A stretch of DNA of 64,000 bases from Palsa-504 sp963822765. GTDB taxonomy: Bacteria; Actinomycetota; Actinomycetes; Streptosporangiales; Streptosporangiaceae. Below are positions 27,423 to 38,052 of the stretch, in pieces (positions within the stretch are counted from its first letter, which is position 1; each line of letters opens with the position of its first letter). The position numbers were made by a program, and so were the translations under genes. Location of the stretch: NCBI GenBank assembly GCA_963822765.1, contig CAWGJL010000036.1, positions 62,001-126,000 on the forward strand, written 5' to 3'. The notes beneath the pieces were generated by a model. That model saw only the letters and a list, made by a program, of their open reading frames with translations. It did not search any database and was not told where the DNA came from.

Positions 27423-28680
27423 GTGACTGACATGCCTGGTGCCCTGCCCGACGGTGAGCCCGTCCCCGCCGACGGAAACCTGCCGCACAGCGCGTACCAG
27501 GGCCTGGGCGAGCGGCCGTTCGGGATCTACGTGCACGTGCCGTTCTGCGCCACACGCTGCGGCTACTGCGACTTCAACACCTACACCGCCACCGAACTCG
27601 GGGGTGCGCCCGGCTCGGCGGCGGTTTCCCTGGACAGCTACCCTCGCCTGGCGCTGGCCGAGATCGGGTTCGCCCGCAAGGTGCTGACCGGAACTGAACC
27701 GGGCGCGGACGTGCCGGTGCGCACGGTGTTCTTCGGCGGCGGGACGCCGACCCTGATGCCCCCGGCGGCCTTCGGTCACATCCTGCGGGCCATCGACGCC
27801 GAATTCGGCCTGGCTCCCGGGGCCGAGGTGACCACCGAGGCCAACCCGGAGAGCGTCGACCAGGCCACCCTGGGCGAGCTGCGCGCCCAGGGCGTGACCC
27901 GCATCTCATTCGGGATGCAGAGCGCGGTCCCCGGCGTGCTGGCGGTGCTGGATCGGGTGCACCAGCCCGGGCGGCCCGCCCGCTGCGCGGAATGGGCCCG
28001 GGCCGCCGGGTTCGAGCACGTGAGCCTGGACCTGATCTACGGGACGCCGGGGGAGACCGACGCGGACTGGCGGTGCTCGCTGGACGCCGCCGTCGCGGCC
28101 GGGCCCGATCACGTGTCCGCGTACGCGCTCACCGTGGAGCCGGGCACGCGGCTGGCCGCGCGCGTGCGGCGCGGCGAGCTGCCCGCCCCCGACGACGACG
28201 TGCTCGCCGACCGCTACCTCATCGCCGACGAGGCGCTCACCGCGGCCGGCCTGAGCTGGTACGAGATCTCCAACTGGGCCCGCGGCGCGCCGTCCCGGTG
28301 CGCGCACAACATGCTCTACTGGACCGGCGGTGACTGGTGGGGCATCGGGCCCGGGGCGCACAGCCACGTCGGCGGGACCCGGTGGTGGAACGTGCGGCAC
28401 CCGGCCGCCTATGGCACCAGGATCGGCGCCGGAGTCAGTCCCGGCCAGGCCCGGGAGATCCTGACCGGGGCGGAGCAGCAGCTGGAGCAGGTCATGCTGG
28501 CGATCCGGCTGGCCGACGGCTGCCCGGTCGAGGTGCTGAGCCCGGCCGGGCGAGCGAACGCGCCGGCCGTGGTGGCCGAGGGGCTGGCCCGCCCCGACGC
28601 CTACGCGGCCGGCCGGATCGTGCTGACCCGCCGCGGCCGCCTGCTGGCCGACGCCGCCACCCGCATGCTCACCGACTTAG
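27423..28680 (+). CDS. hemW: HemW-type radical SAM protein (stop codon apparently lost)
   Basis: HemW is a radical SAM heme chaperone related to oxygen-independent coproporphyrinogen oxidase. The Fe-S motif CATRCGYC is near residue 45, followed by FFGGGTPTLMPP, EANPES and ISFGMQSA, all standard. A GTG at 27423 has AAGG at suitable spacing; ATG at 27432 is an alternative. After LLADAATRMLTD the expected stop would be TAG at 28678-28680, but the sequence reads ACTTAGCC, so the frame stays open to 30032 across two antisense genes. One extra T explains this; the 890-residue reading is not a credible protein. Confidence 0.88.
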
Positions 28681-28682
28681 CC

Positions 28683-29174
28683 TCACTTGGCGATCTGCGC
28701 GCAGATCCAGGCGGGTACCTCGTACCGTTCGCCCCGGTTCGCCGCGCCGATCCCGCGGATCATGTACTTCAGTACCGTCAGCCAGATGACCAAGGCGACC
28801 GGGATCGCCACGACCAGCGCCACGGTGATGCTGTCCAGCAGGAGCAGGCCGGCCAGGATCAGGCAGCAGAACGCGTACAGCAGCCCGGTGAGCGACAGGT
28901 TCAGGGCGGTGGCCGCGTGGAACCGCCGGAACGGCGACCTGCGCCGCCCGATCAGGTACATGACCAGCGGGATGAGCGGGCCGAGGAAGATCGCGGCCAG
29001 GTAGCCGAACATGGCCGGCTGCGCCTCAGCCAGCGGGATCCGGGGACTCAGGCTCGGGCCGCCAGGCAGGCTCGGGCCGCCAGGCAGGCTCGGGCCGCCA
29101 GGCAGGCCCGGGCCGCCACGCTGGCCCCTGACGGACCGCGGGCCGGGCCCGGGTTGTGCCGGCTTGCTCGTCAT
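28683..29174 (-). CDS. DUF4870-family membrane protein
   Basis: A 163-residue protein with a Pro/Gly-rich N-terminus containing PGGPSL repeats, then the DUF4870-like core: GYLAAIFLGPLIPLVMYLI, a basic F-R-R-F-H-A-A-T-A-L-N-L-S motif near residue 85, and two more membrane helices (LLYAFCCLILAGLLLLD and VALVVAIPVALVIWL). Function unknown; such proteins are small membrane components widespread in actinobacteria. Convergent with hemW, with only a few bases between them. Confidence 0.82.
   Translation of the reverse strand: MTSKPAQPGPGPRSVRGQRGGPGLPGGPSLPGGPSLPGGPSLSPRIPLAEAQPAMFGYLAAIFLGPLIPLVMYLIGRRRSPFRRFHAATALNLSLTGLLYAFCCLILAGLLLLDSITVALVVAIPVALVIWLTVLKYMIRGIGAANRGERYEVPAWICAQIAK
29051..29122 (-). 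repeat. 18-bp tandem repeats in the DUF4870 gene
   Basis: GGCTCGGGCCGCCAGGCA occurs three times exactly (29051, 29069, 29087) and once with changes (29105). On the coding strand each unit gives PGGPSL. Copy number is likely to vary. Confidence 0.85.
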
Positions 29175-29207
29175 CGGACCTCACGTAAATCTGCTGCTGT
29201 CCTCACG

Positions 29208-30053
29208 CTATTCGTTCCCCGGCATGGTCACGAAATCGATCAGCTCCTCCACCCGGCCCAGCAACTCGGGCTCCAGGTCGGCGTAGCTGGTGACCGAGCG
29301 CAGGATCCGCTGCCAGGCGGCAGGTACCTCCGGCGGCCAGCCGAGCGCGCTCAGCACGCCCTCCTTCCACGGCTGGCCGCGCGGAACCTCCGGCCAGCGT
29401 GTGATGCCGACCGCGCCGGGCCGGACCGCGGCCCAGATGTCGATGTACGGATGTCCCACGATCAGCACGTCAGGCGATCGCACGCTGGCCGCGATCCGGC
29501 TCTCCTTGGACCCTGCCACCAAGTGGTCTACCAGCACGCCCAGGCGGCGGCCGGGCGCGGGGGAGAACGTGGTCACGATCGCCGGCAGGTCGTCGATGCC
29601 TTCCAGGTACTCGACCACGACCCCCACGTCCCGCAGGTCATCGCCCCAGATCTTCTCCACCAGCTCGGCGTCGTGCTTGCCCTCGACGTAGATCCGGCTC
29701 GCCCGGGCCACCTTGGCGCGACTGGCCGGCGCCGCCACCGACCCGGAGGCTGTCCGAGAAGGCCGGGCCGGGCCCGGCCCCGCCACGGGCGGTACCAGCG
29801 TCACCGGCTGTCCGTCCAGCAGGAACGCCCCGGGTGCGAGCGGGAACACCCGCCGCTTGCCGTGCCGGTCTTCGAGCGTCACCGCGCCCTTCTCGTAGCC
29901 GACCACCGCCCCGCAGAACCGGCCCTCGGAGTCCTCCACCACCAGGCCGCGCTCGGCCTCGAGCTCCGGGACCTCGCGCGGAGCCCGGCGCCGTCCCAAT
30001 CGCCCGGACTGTCCGTTAGCCAGCACGTCTGAACCGTATTGCCTGCTCCTCAC
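29208..30053 (-). CDS. DUF3097 family protein
   Basis: The 281-residue protein has the family N-terminus S-R-Q-Y-G-S-D-V-L, then GLVVEDSEGRFCGAVVGYEKG near residue 35 and the C-terminal block RIYVEGKHDAELVEKIWGDD near 125, HLVAGSKESRIA and LIVGHPYIDIW. The G-K-H-D-A-E and D-H-L-V-x-x-S-K-E-x-R parts resemble a TOPRIM-like acidic pocket, suggesting nucleic-acid binding or cleavage; this is inference. The family is almost confined to actinobacteria and sits between hemW and hrcA, as here. The GTG at 30053 matches the family start. Confidence 0.88.
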   Translation of the reverse strand: MRSRQYGSDVLANGQSGRLGRRRAPREVPELEAERGLVVEDSEGRFCGAVVGYEKGAVTLEDRHGKRRVFPLAPGAFLLDGQPVTLVPPVAGPGPARPSRTASGSVAAPASRAKVARASRIYVEGKHDAELVEKIWGDDLRDVGVVVEYLEGIDDLPAIVTTFSPAPGRRLGVLVDHLVAGSKESRIAASVRSPDVLIVGHPYIDIWAAVRPGAVGITRWPEVPRGQPWKEGVLSALGWPPEVPAAWQRILRSVTSYADLEPELLGRVEELIDFVTMPGNE

Positions 30054-30135
30054 GAGTTTTAGCCTTCCTGGGTATGATCGCGGCGTCAGCTCGCCGCGCC
30101 GGGAACGCGCCGGGAACTTACTGGACGCACTAGAC

Positions 30136-30162
30136 TTAGCACTCAGGGCTTTTGAGTGCCAA
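30136..30162 (+). promoter_or_regulatory. CIRCE operator of hrcA-dnaJ
   Basis: TTAGCACTC, nine bases (AGGGCTTTT), GAGTGCCAA: the HrcA-binding CIRCE element with one mismatch in the right arm (GAGTGCTAA expected). It overlaps the start of the hrcA ribosome-binding site AAGGAGG (30161-30167), so HrcA could block both transcription and translation of its own operon. Confidence 0.93.
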
Positions 30163-30174
30163 GGAGGTGAACGC

Positions 30175-31191
30175 GTGCTTGACGAGCGCAAACTTACAGT
30201 GTTGCGGGCGATCGTCGAGGACTACGTGTCCACCACTGAGCCGGTGGGTTCCAAGACGCTGGTCGACCGGCATCATTTCGACGTGTCCCCGGCGACGATC
30301 CGCAACGACATGGCGGTGCTGGAGGAGCTGGGCTTCATCGCCCAGCCGCACACCAGCGCGGGCCGGATCCCGACCGACAAGGGCTACCGCCTCTTCGTCG
30401 ACCGGCTGTCCAACGTCAAGCCGCTGTCCGCGGCCGAGCGGCGGGCCATCGAGACGTTCCTGGCCGGCGCGTACAGCCTCGACGACGTGGTCATGCGCAC
30501 GGTCCGGCTGCTGGTCCAGCTGACCCGCCAGGTGGCCGTGGTGCAGTACCCGTCGCTCACCAGGTCCGCGATCCGGCACATCGAGCTCGTCCCGCTCACC
30601 CCGACCAAGCTGCTGCTGGTGCTCATCACCGACACCGGCCGGGTCGAGCAGTGCACCGTCGATGTCCCGAGGCCCTGGGACGACGCCTCGGTGTCGCACG
30701 TCCGCGCGGTCCTGAACGCCTGCCTGGGCGGGCACAAGCTGGCCGACGCGGCCGCCATGGTCACCGACCTGTCCGACCGGATCCCGGTCGAGGAGCGCGC
30801 GAACGCGAACGCGGTGTTCTCGGTCCTGCTGGCCAGCCTGATCGAGCGGAACGAGGAGAAGATTGTCTTCGCCGGTACCGGGAACCTCGCCGCGCAGGAC
30901 TTCAGCAGGGGGCTGCGGGATGTGCTCGAAGCCCTGGAAGAGCAGGTAGTGTTGATGCGCTTGCTGGGCGACGCGACCGAGCCCGCGACGATCTTGACCG
31001 TGACCATCGGCTCGGAGAACCAGGTCGCGGGTCTGGAGGCAACATCAGTGGTCTCCACGGGGTACGGGAACCCGGCCCAGCCGCTGGCCAAGCTCGGCGT
31101 GCTCGGGCCGACCAGGATGGATTACCCGGGAACGATGGGCGCGGTGCGCGCGGTGGCACGTTACGTCGGCCAGATTCTGATGGAGTCCTAG
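30175..31191 (+). CDS. hrcA: heat-inducible transcription repressor HrcA
   Basis: HrcA represses heat-shock chaperone genes through CIRCE sites and is stabilised by GroE. The 338-residue protein shows the winged-helix head VLRAIVEDYVSTTEPVGSK and VSPATIRNDMAVLEELG, then HTSAGRIPTDKGYRLFVD, and the C-terminal NQVAGLEATSVVSTGYG and GVLGPTRMDYPGTM. GTG start at 30175 follows AAGGAGG. Autoregulated through the CIRCE element just upstream. Its stop overlaps the dnaJ start by one base. Confidence 0.97.
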   Translation: MLDERKLTVLRAIVEDYVSTTEPVGSKTLVDRHHFDVSPATIRNDMAVLEELGFIAQPHTSAGRIPTDKGYRLFVDRLSNVKPLSAAERRAIETFLAGAYSLDDVVMRTVRLLVQLTRQVAVVQYPSLTRSAIRHIELVPLTPTKLLLVLITDTGRVEQCTVDVPRPWDDASVSHVRAVLNACLGGHKLADAAAMVTDLSDRIPVEERANANAVFSVLLASLIERNEEKIVFAGTGNLAAQDFSRGLRDVLEALEEQVVLMRLLGDATEPATILTVTIGSENQVAGLEATSVVSTGYGNPAQPLAKLGVLGPTRMDYPGTMGAVRAVARYVGQILMES

Positions 31192-32333
31192 TGGCGGACT
31201 ATTACTCCCTGCTCAAGATCCGCCGTGAGGCGACGCAGGACGAGGTTAAGCGGGCGTACCGGCGGCTGGCGCGCGAGCTTCACCCTGATGTGAACCCCGA
31301 CCCTGAGACTCAGGAGCGGTTCAAGGAGATCACCCAGGCCTACGAGGTGCTGTCGGACACCGAGAAGCGCCGGATGTACGACATGGGCGTGGACCCGTTC
31401 GCCAGCGCGGGCAGCGGGGCCGGGGCGGGCCCGTTCGGGCCCGGGTTCTCGCCGCTGAGCGACCTGCTCGACCAGTTCTTCGGCGGCGCGGGCGGGCAGG
31501 CCGCCCGCGGCCCGCGTAGCCGCGCGCAGCGTGGCCGCAACGCCACGATCAGGATGGAGCTCGACCTGGCCGAATGCTCGTTCGGCGCCACCCGCGAGCT
31601 CACCGTGGACACGGCCGTGGTCTGCCCGACCTGCTCGGGCGAGGGCACCGCGCCGGGGACCCACCCGCAGACGTGTGACATCTGCGGCGGGCGCGGCGAG
31701 GTCAGCCAGGTGACCCGCTCCTTCATCGGCCAGGTAATGATGGCCCGGGTGTGCCCGGGCTGCGGGGGATACGGGACCGTGCTGGTCCGGCCCTGCCCGG
31801 AGTGCGACGGCGACGGCCGGGTCCGGACCCGCCGCACGATCAAGGTCCGGATCCCGGCCGGCGTCGAGGACGGCACGCATATCCAGCTGGCCGGCGAGGG
31901 CGAGGTCGGCCCGGGCGGCGGACCGCCCGGTGACCTGTTCCTGGAGATCGTGCAGCGCCCGCACGCGATCTTCGAGCGGCAGGGCGATGACCTGCACTGC
32001 ACGGTGACGATCCCGATGGTGGCCGCGGCCCTGGGCGCCACGCTGTCGGTGGAGAGCCTGGACGGGCCCGCTGACATCGACATCCGGCCCGGTACCCAGG
32101 CCGGGCAGGTGATCCCGCTCTACGGCCAGGGGGTCAAGCACCTGAACGGCAACGGCCGCGGCGACCTGGTCATCCACGTGACGGTCGAGACGCCGACCAA
32201 GCTCGATCCGGAGCAGGAAAAGCTGCTGCGCGAGCTGTCCAAGCTGCGCGGCGAGGAATCGCCGCCCGGCCGGTTCGCGCCGGGTCAGCAGGGTTTCTTC
32301 TCGAGGCTGCGCGACGCGTTCAACGGCCGCTGA
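31191..32333 (+). CDS. dnaJ: chaperone DnaJ
   Basis: A 380-residue J-protein: J domain with HPD (ARELHPDVNPD, residues ~23-33), Gly/Phe region, and four C-x-x-C-x-G-x-G zinc motifs (CPTCSGEG, CDICGGRG, CPGCGGYG, CPECDGDG), then the substrate-binding beta domains and dimerisation tail. It stimulates DnaK ATPase and delivers substrates. The GTG start at 31191 shares a base with the hrcA TAG. Co-transcribed with hrcA, so this DnaJ is under HrcA/CIRCE control (the usual second, hrcA-linked DnaJ of actinobacteria). Confidence 0.96.
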   Translation: MADYYSLLKIRREATQDEVKRAYRRLARELHPDVNPDPETQERFKEITQAYEVLSDTEKRRMYDMGVDPFASAGSGAGAGPFGPGFSPLSDLLDQFFGGAGGQAARGPRSRAQRGRNATIRMELDLAECSFGATRELTVDTAVVCPTCSGEGTAPGTHPQTCDICGGRGEVSQVTRSFIGQVMMARVCPGCGGYGTVLVRPCPECDGDGRVRTRRTIKVRIPAGVEDGTHIQLAGEGEVGPGGGPPGDLFLEIVQRPHAIFERQGDDLHCTVTIPMVAAALGATLSVESLDGPADIDIRPGTQAGQVIPLYGQGVKHLNGNGRGDLVIHVTVETPTKLDPEQEKLLRELSKLRGEESPPGRFAPGQQGFFSRLRDAFNGR

Positions 32334-32358
32334 GCGGTGTTGTCTTCTGAAGAGGTTC

Positions 32359-32459
32359 GCGTTATGCAAAGAACCTGCTGTGGTTCCCGCCCGCTCACCT
32401 GCACCGATCGCTCGCGCAGGCCGCAAGGCCCGCACTCGCGAATCGGTATTGCATAACGC
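32359..32459. repeat. 101-bp segment bounded by 11-bp inverted repeats
   Basis: GCGTTATGCAA (32359-32369) and TTGCATAACGC (32449-32459) are perfect inverted repeats 79 bases apart in the dnaJ-rsmE gap, inside DNA with lower GC. A small GAACC/GGTTC hairpin lies just inside the left end. Could be a relic of a miniature transposable element or a regulatory structure. Confidence 0.45.
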
Positions 32460-32474
32460 TCCCGGGGGCCGATA

Positions 32475-33209
32475 GTGCCGCAGCCGCCGGTCTTCCTTGC
32501 CGACCACGCCGAACTCCAGCGTGACGTCATTCTCCTGTCCGGCGCCGAAGGCCGGCACGCGGCCGCGGTCCGCCGGCTGCAGCCTGGCGAGCGGGCCGAC
32601 ATCGGCGATGGCGCGGGCCTGGTCGCCGAGTGCGTGGTCACCGCCCAGTCCGGCCGCGGGCTCGAGCTGGCGGTCCGGGCCCGGCGGGAGGTGCCCAGGC
32701 CGGAGCCCCTGATGACCGTCGTCCAGGCCATTCCCAAGGGGGACCGCGGGGAACTGGCCGTGGAGGAGATGACCGAGGTTGGCGTCGACCGCATCATGCC
32801 CTGGGCCGCGGCCCGCTGCGTGCCGGTCTGGCGGGCCGAACGCGGGGCCCGTTCGCTGGCCCGGTGGCGCGTGACCGCCCGGGAGGCGGCCAAGCAGTCC
32901 CGCCGCGCCTGGATACCCGAAGTGACCGAGCCCGTGTCGGTGGCGGGCGTGGTCCAGGTGATCACCAGGGCGGCGTGCGCGATCGTGCTCGAGCCCGGTG
33001 CTGCCCAGAGCCTCGGCCACCTCAGCCCGCCGGAGTCCGGTGACCTGGTGGTGATCGTCGGACCCGAGGGCGGGATCACCGACGAGGAGAACGCGGCCTT
33101 CCGCATGGCCGGCGCCACCCCCTGCAGCCTGGGTCCCACCGTGCTGCGGACCTCGACGGCCGGCACCGTGGCCGCCGCCGTCCTGCTCAGCCGCTCCGGC
33201 CGCTGGTAA
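32475..33209 (+). CDS. rsmE: 16S rRNA (uracil1498-N3)-methyltransferase RsmE
   Basis: The 244-residue SPOUT methyltransferase modifies U1498 of 16S rRNA. The N-terminal PUA-like part contains HAAAVRRLQPGERADIGDG; the C-terminal knot shows VVQAIPKGDRGELAVEEMTE near residue 78, KQSRRAWIPEV near 140, and the SAM-binding IVGPEGGITDEENAAF and LGPTVLRTSTAG near 195-235. GTG start at 32475. Position after dnaJ is conserved in actinobacteria. Confidence 0.95.
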   Translation: MPQPPVFLADHAELQRDVILLSGAEGRHAAAVRRLQPGERADIGDGAGLVAECVVTAQSGRGLELAVRARREVPRPEPLMTVVQAIPKGDRGELAVEEMTEVGVDRIMPWAAARCVPVWRAERGARSLARWRVTAREAAKQSRRAWIPEVTEPVSVAGVVQVITRAACAIVLEPGAAQSLGHLSPPESGDLVVIVGPEGGITDEENAAFRMAGATPCSLGPTVLRTSTAGTVAAAVLLSRSGRW

Positions 33210-33238
33210 AAGCGCGGAGTAAGCGCAGGTAAGGTCGC

Positions 33239-34357
33239 TCAGGCCCCCGGAGACGACGAAGACGCCGGCGCCGACTCGGACGATGTGCCGCCCCGCGGGG
33301 CTTCGCTCGTGCTGCCCGTCGCCGACGCCGCGCTGGCCGAATCCGAAGGCCCGCCGGCTGGCGCGCTGGCCTTGTTACTCGGCTTCGCGCTCGCCGATGA
33401 CGAGGCGCTTTGCGTGGGCTTGGACGACGATTTGGCGGCCGCCGTGGACACCTGGTCGTGCCCCGGTGCCGGGCTCGTGCAGCTCGGGCTCGGCGTCGGC
33501 CGGGCGCTCTTCTTGGCCGATCCGGTCGAACTCGGGCTGGCGCCCGTGCTCGCGCTGGATGACGTCGTGGGGGTCACCGACGGCGAGCCGCCGGGGCTGG
33601 CGCTTGGAGTGTCGCTCGCGCTCGGGCTGACGCTCGCGCTGCCGGACGGACCAGAGCTGGTACTCGCGGTGCCGCCGCTGCTTGTTCTGCCTCTCGAGGA
33701 CGTGGCGGGCGCCGTGGTGGTCGCGGTCGTGCCGCTCGGCGAGTCGCTCGTGGCCGGCGTCGCGGACGAATGCCCGGACGGCGACGGGCAGGCGCTCCGC
33801 GAGGGCGGCCCGGCCGCCGCGGCATTACTGGACGGCACACCGCCCGGTGCCGAGGGCGTCAGCAGGCTCGTGCTCTGGCCCTCCGTGGCGGGGGGAGTCC
33901 CGCTCGCGGAACTGCTGCTGTTGAAGGCCGAGCCAATGGCGTCGCCGACATTTACCAACCCCTGGCGCGTAGCCGGCACGACCGACAGGACCACGCCGAC
34001 CGCGAATACCGCCGCGCCGACGGCGAAGGCCGGCCTGAGCATGGCCTCGCGCCAGTCCCTGGGCCGCTGCGGGGGCCGCCGCTGGGGTGCCTGCCGCCGG
34101 GGACCCTGCCGCTCCGGGACGCGAAAACCCAGGCGCCTGATCAGTCCCGCCGCCACGCCCGCCACGCCCAGCCAGACGCCCAGCATCCACCGGGGCTGGC
34201 TGGCGTGCGCCGGACGAGACCGGATCTTGTCCCGGATCCGCTCCAGGCCATCCGAGCCCGGCTCTACCTGATCCGCGGCAGCGTGAAGTTCGCGGCGCAA
34301 GAAGTCGGCGAAATCCTGCCCTTGCCCGCCGTCGAAGCCGCGCCCGGATCTCACCAT
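33239..34357 (-). CDS. Ser/Thr-rich membrane protein, sigma-factor partner
   Basis: The 372-residue protein starts MVRSGRGFDGGQGQDFADFL with the ATG overlapping the sigma stop by seven bases, implying coupling. A cytoplasmic head of ~105 residues leads to a membrane helix (AFAVGAAVFAVGVVLSVV); an earlier hydrophobic stretch (WMLGVWLGVAGVAAGLI) may be a second. The remainder is nearly pure Ser/Thr/Ala/Pro, a likely wall-spanning stalk. It is probably the signal-sensing or anti-sigma partner of the ECF factor upstream, without a recognisable zinc anti-sigma motif. A long plus-strand frame covering it is a composition shadow. Confidence 0.72.
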   Translation of the reverse strand: MVRSGRGFDGGQGQDFADFLRRELHAAADQVEPGSDGLERIRDKIRSRPAHASQPRWMLGVWLGVAGVAAGLIRRLGFRVPERQGPRRQAPQRRPPQRPRDWREAMLRPAFAVGAAVFAVGVVLSVVPATRQGLVNVGDAIGSAFNSSSSASGTPPATEGQSTSLLTPSAPGGVPSSNAAAAGPPSRSACPSPSGHSSATPATSDSPSGTTATTTAPATSSRGRTSSGGTASTSSGPSGSASVSPSASDTPSASPGGSPSVTPTTSSSASTGASPSSTGSAKKSARPTPSPSCTSPAPGHDQVSTAAAKSSSKPTQSASSSASAKPSNKASAPAGGPSDSASAASATGSTSEAPRGGTSSESAPASSSSPGA

Positions 34358-34962
34358 GATTCCCGCTCCAGCTCCGCGCGCAGCGCGGCCATGCCACGCG
34401 CGGTATGACTCTTGACCGCGCCACGGCTGATGCTCATCGCGGTCGCGATCTCGGCCTCCGAGAAGTCAGCGTAGTACCTCAGCACGATCGCCTCGCGTTG
34501 CCGCTCCGGCAGCTTGCGCAGCGCGTTCACCACGGCCGACCGTTCGAGCTGGGCCAGCGCGCCGTGCTCGGCGCTCGGCATGTCGGGCGGTGCCTTCTGC
34601 AGGTTCTTGTCCACCACGGTCCGGTGCCGCAGCACCGACCGGGAGCGGTTCACCACCGCCTGCCGCAGGTAGGCCAGCGCGTTCTCCGCGTCTCTCAGCC
34701 GCTGCCACCCGCCGTGCATGGCCATGAACGCGTCCTGGACCACTTCCTCGGCGGTCGGCGTATCACGTACCAGCAACGCGGCGAGCCGTACGAGCGGCCG
34801 GTAGTGCTGCGAATACAGCTCGGTGACCGCGCGGTCCGCGCTCCACCCCATGCGCGTCGCAGCCGGCGCCACGAAGGCGCCAGGCATGATGGCGCCGCCG
34901 GCCATCAGGGTTTCGGTCACATGGGTTGGACGCGCGTCCCCGTCCTCAGGTTCACTCACCAA
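34351..34962 (-). CDS. ECF RNA polymerase sigma factor (SigE-type)
   Basis: The 203-residue protein has sigma-2 (LYSQHYRPLVRLAALLVRDT then EEVVQDAFMAMHGGW) and sigma-4 (LPERQREAIVLRYYADFSEA then MSISRGAVKSHTARGMAAL). An N-terminal extension of ~40 residues (VSEPEDGDARPTHVTETLM) is of unknown role and its start is uncertain (GTG at 34962, or an internal ATG such as the one at residue 20). Together with the downstream membrane protein it forms the second sigma/partner pair in the window, parallel to the one at 16.6-18.5 kb. Confidence 0.83.
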   Translation of the reverse strand: MVSEPEDGDARPTHVTETLMAGGAIMPGAFVAPAATRMGWSADRAVTELYSQHYRPLVRLAALLVRDTPTAEEVVQDAFMAMHGGWQRLRDAENALAYLRQAVVNRSRSVLRHRTVVDKNLQKAPPDMPSAEHGALAQLERSAVVNALRKLPERQREAIVLRYYADFSEAEIATAMSISRGAVKSHTARGMAALRAELERESW

Positions 34963-35353
34963 GCCAGCGCCTCCGCGGCACGGTGGCAGCGCACCGGACC
35001 GATCGCCGGTCGCTCATCCTGATATCCCACCCATCTGAGGTGTCCGCTGCCCTACTCTCCCGGCCGCCATCCGGCCCAGGTAAAGCGTCTACCTGGGGAA
35101 ACAGGCAACCATGGAGCAAACGGACGGCGTCACGCTGGCTTTCGGGACACGCCCCCGGCGATCACCGTCCGATTGCGGGAAAAATAAGAATATCCGTAGT
35201 GCGCGGCCAACGGCAGCACTTGCGGGGATCGGCACGATAACAACAGAAGGTCATCCGGTTACTCACGAGTATCAGCGGCGATAACCATATTGTTGACAGC
35301 GGGTCCTTATCCCGGCATGGCGAGGAGCCGATACCTGTGCCCTCCCGTGACAA
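34963..35353 (+). other. 391-base intergenic region between the sigma factor and HIT gene
   Basis: No gene is supported. The right half is unusually A/T-rich for this genome (GGGAAAAATAAGAATATCC, GATAACAACAGAAGG, ACCATATTGTTGACAGC). A TTGACA at 35293-35298 could be a -35 box but no good -10 follows at 17 bases. The left part likely carries the promoter of the minus-strand sigma gene. Confidence 0.4.
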
Positions 35354-35381
35354 TTGAGTCGCCCGGTGCCGCGCGTAGGAT
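35354..35381 (+). promoter_or_regulatory. promoter for the HIT gene, likely leaderless
   Basis: TTGAGT (35354-35359), 16 bases, TAGGAT (35376-35381) fits a sigma-70-like actinobacterial promoter. The GTG start at 35388 is only seven bases downstream of the -10 box and has no Shine-Dalgarno sequence, so transcription probably begins at the start codon. Confidence 0.55.
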
Positions 35382-35387
35382 CTTGGT

Positions 35388-35732
35388 GTGCCTGAATGCC
35401 TGTTCTGTGCAATCGCCGCCGAGACGGTGCCCGCGACGCGCGTCCTGGATACCGCCCGGGTGCTGGCGTTCCGCGACATCGACCCGCAGGCGCCGACGCA
35501 CGTGCTCGTCATCCCGAAGGAGCACCACCCCGACGTCGCCGCCCTGGCGGCCGCCGACGCCGGACTGCTGCACGAGGTCATTACCCAGGCTCACCAGGTG
35601 GCGGTGGCCGAGGGGGTCAGCGAAGAGGGCTACCGGGTGGTGTTCAACACCGGCCCGCAGGCGGGCCAGGCCGTGCCGCATGTCCACGCCCACGTGCTCG
35701 GCGGACGTTCCCTTACCTGGCCCCCTGGATAG
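35388..35732 (+). CDS. HIT family protein (HinT-like)
   Basis: A 114-residue histidine-triad hydrolase of nucleoside phosphoramidates or adenylylated lysine. It begins PECLFCAIAAETVPATRVL, with CxxC as in many HinT proteins, RDIDPQAPTHVLVIPK in the middle, and the catalytic VPHVHAHVLGGR (H-x-H-x-H). Length is standard. The neighbouring phoH is downstream on the same strand, an arrangement shared with other actinobacteria. Confidence 0.94.
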   Translation: MPECLFCAIAAETVPATRVLDTARVLAFRDIDPQAPTHVLVIPKEHHPDVAALAAADAGLLHEVITQAHQVAVAEGVSEEGYRVVFNTGPQAGQAVPHVHAHVLGGRSLTWPPG

Positions 35733-35811
35733 CCGGGCCGGATAACATGGAGCGAACGACCCCTCGGGGGGTGGCCCTCCGGACCTTGGAGAGCGTCGAA
35801 TTGACGACGAA

Positions 35812-38037
<2,226 letters not shown>

Positions 38038-38052
38038 GACGGGGCAGGGCAG

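Noticed and set aside
27360..30032. 890-codon frame starting as HemW and running on to 30032
   Set aside because: After HemW's normal C-terminus the translation is Arg/Gln/Pro-rich shadow of two genes on the other strand (DUF4870 and DUF3097). A lost stop codon is the simpler explanation.
33285..34271. 328-codon open frame on the plus strand opposite the Ser/Thr-rich sigma partner
   Set aside because: It is the antisense image of a low-complexity Ser/Thr/Ala gene (Leu/Ala/Gly/Val repeats), has no ribosome-binding site and overlaps a gene coupled to a sigma factor.
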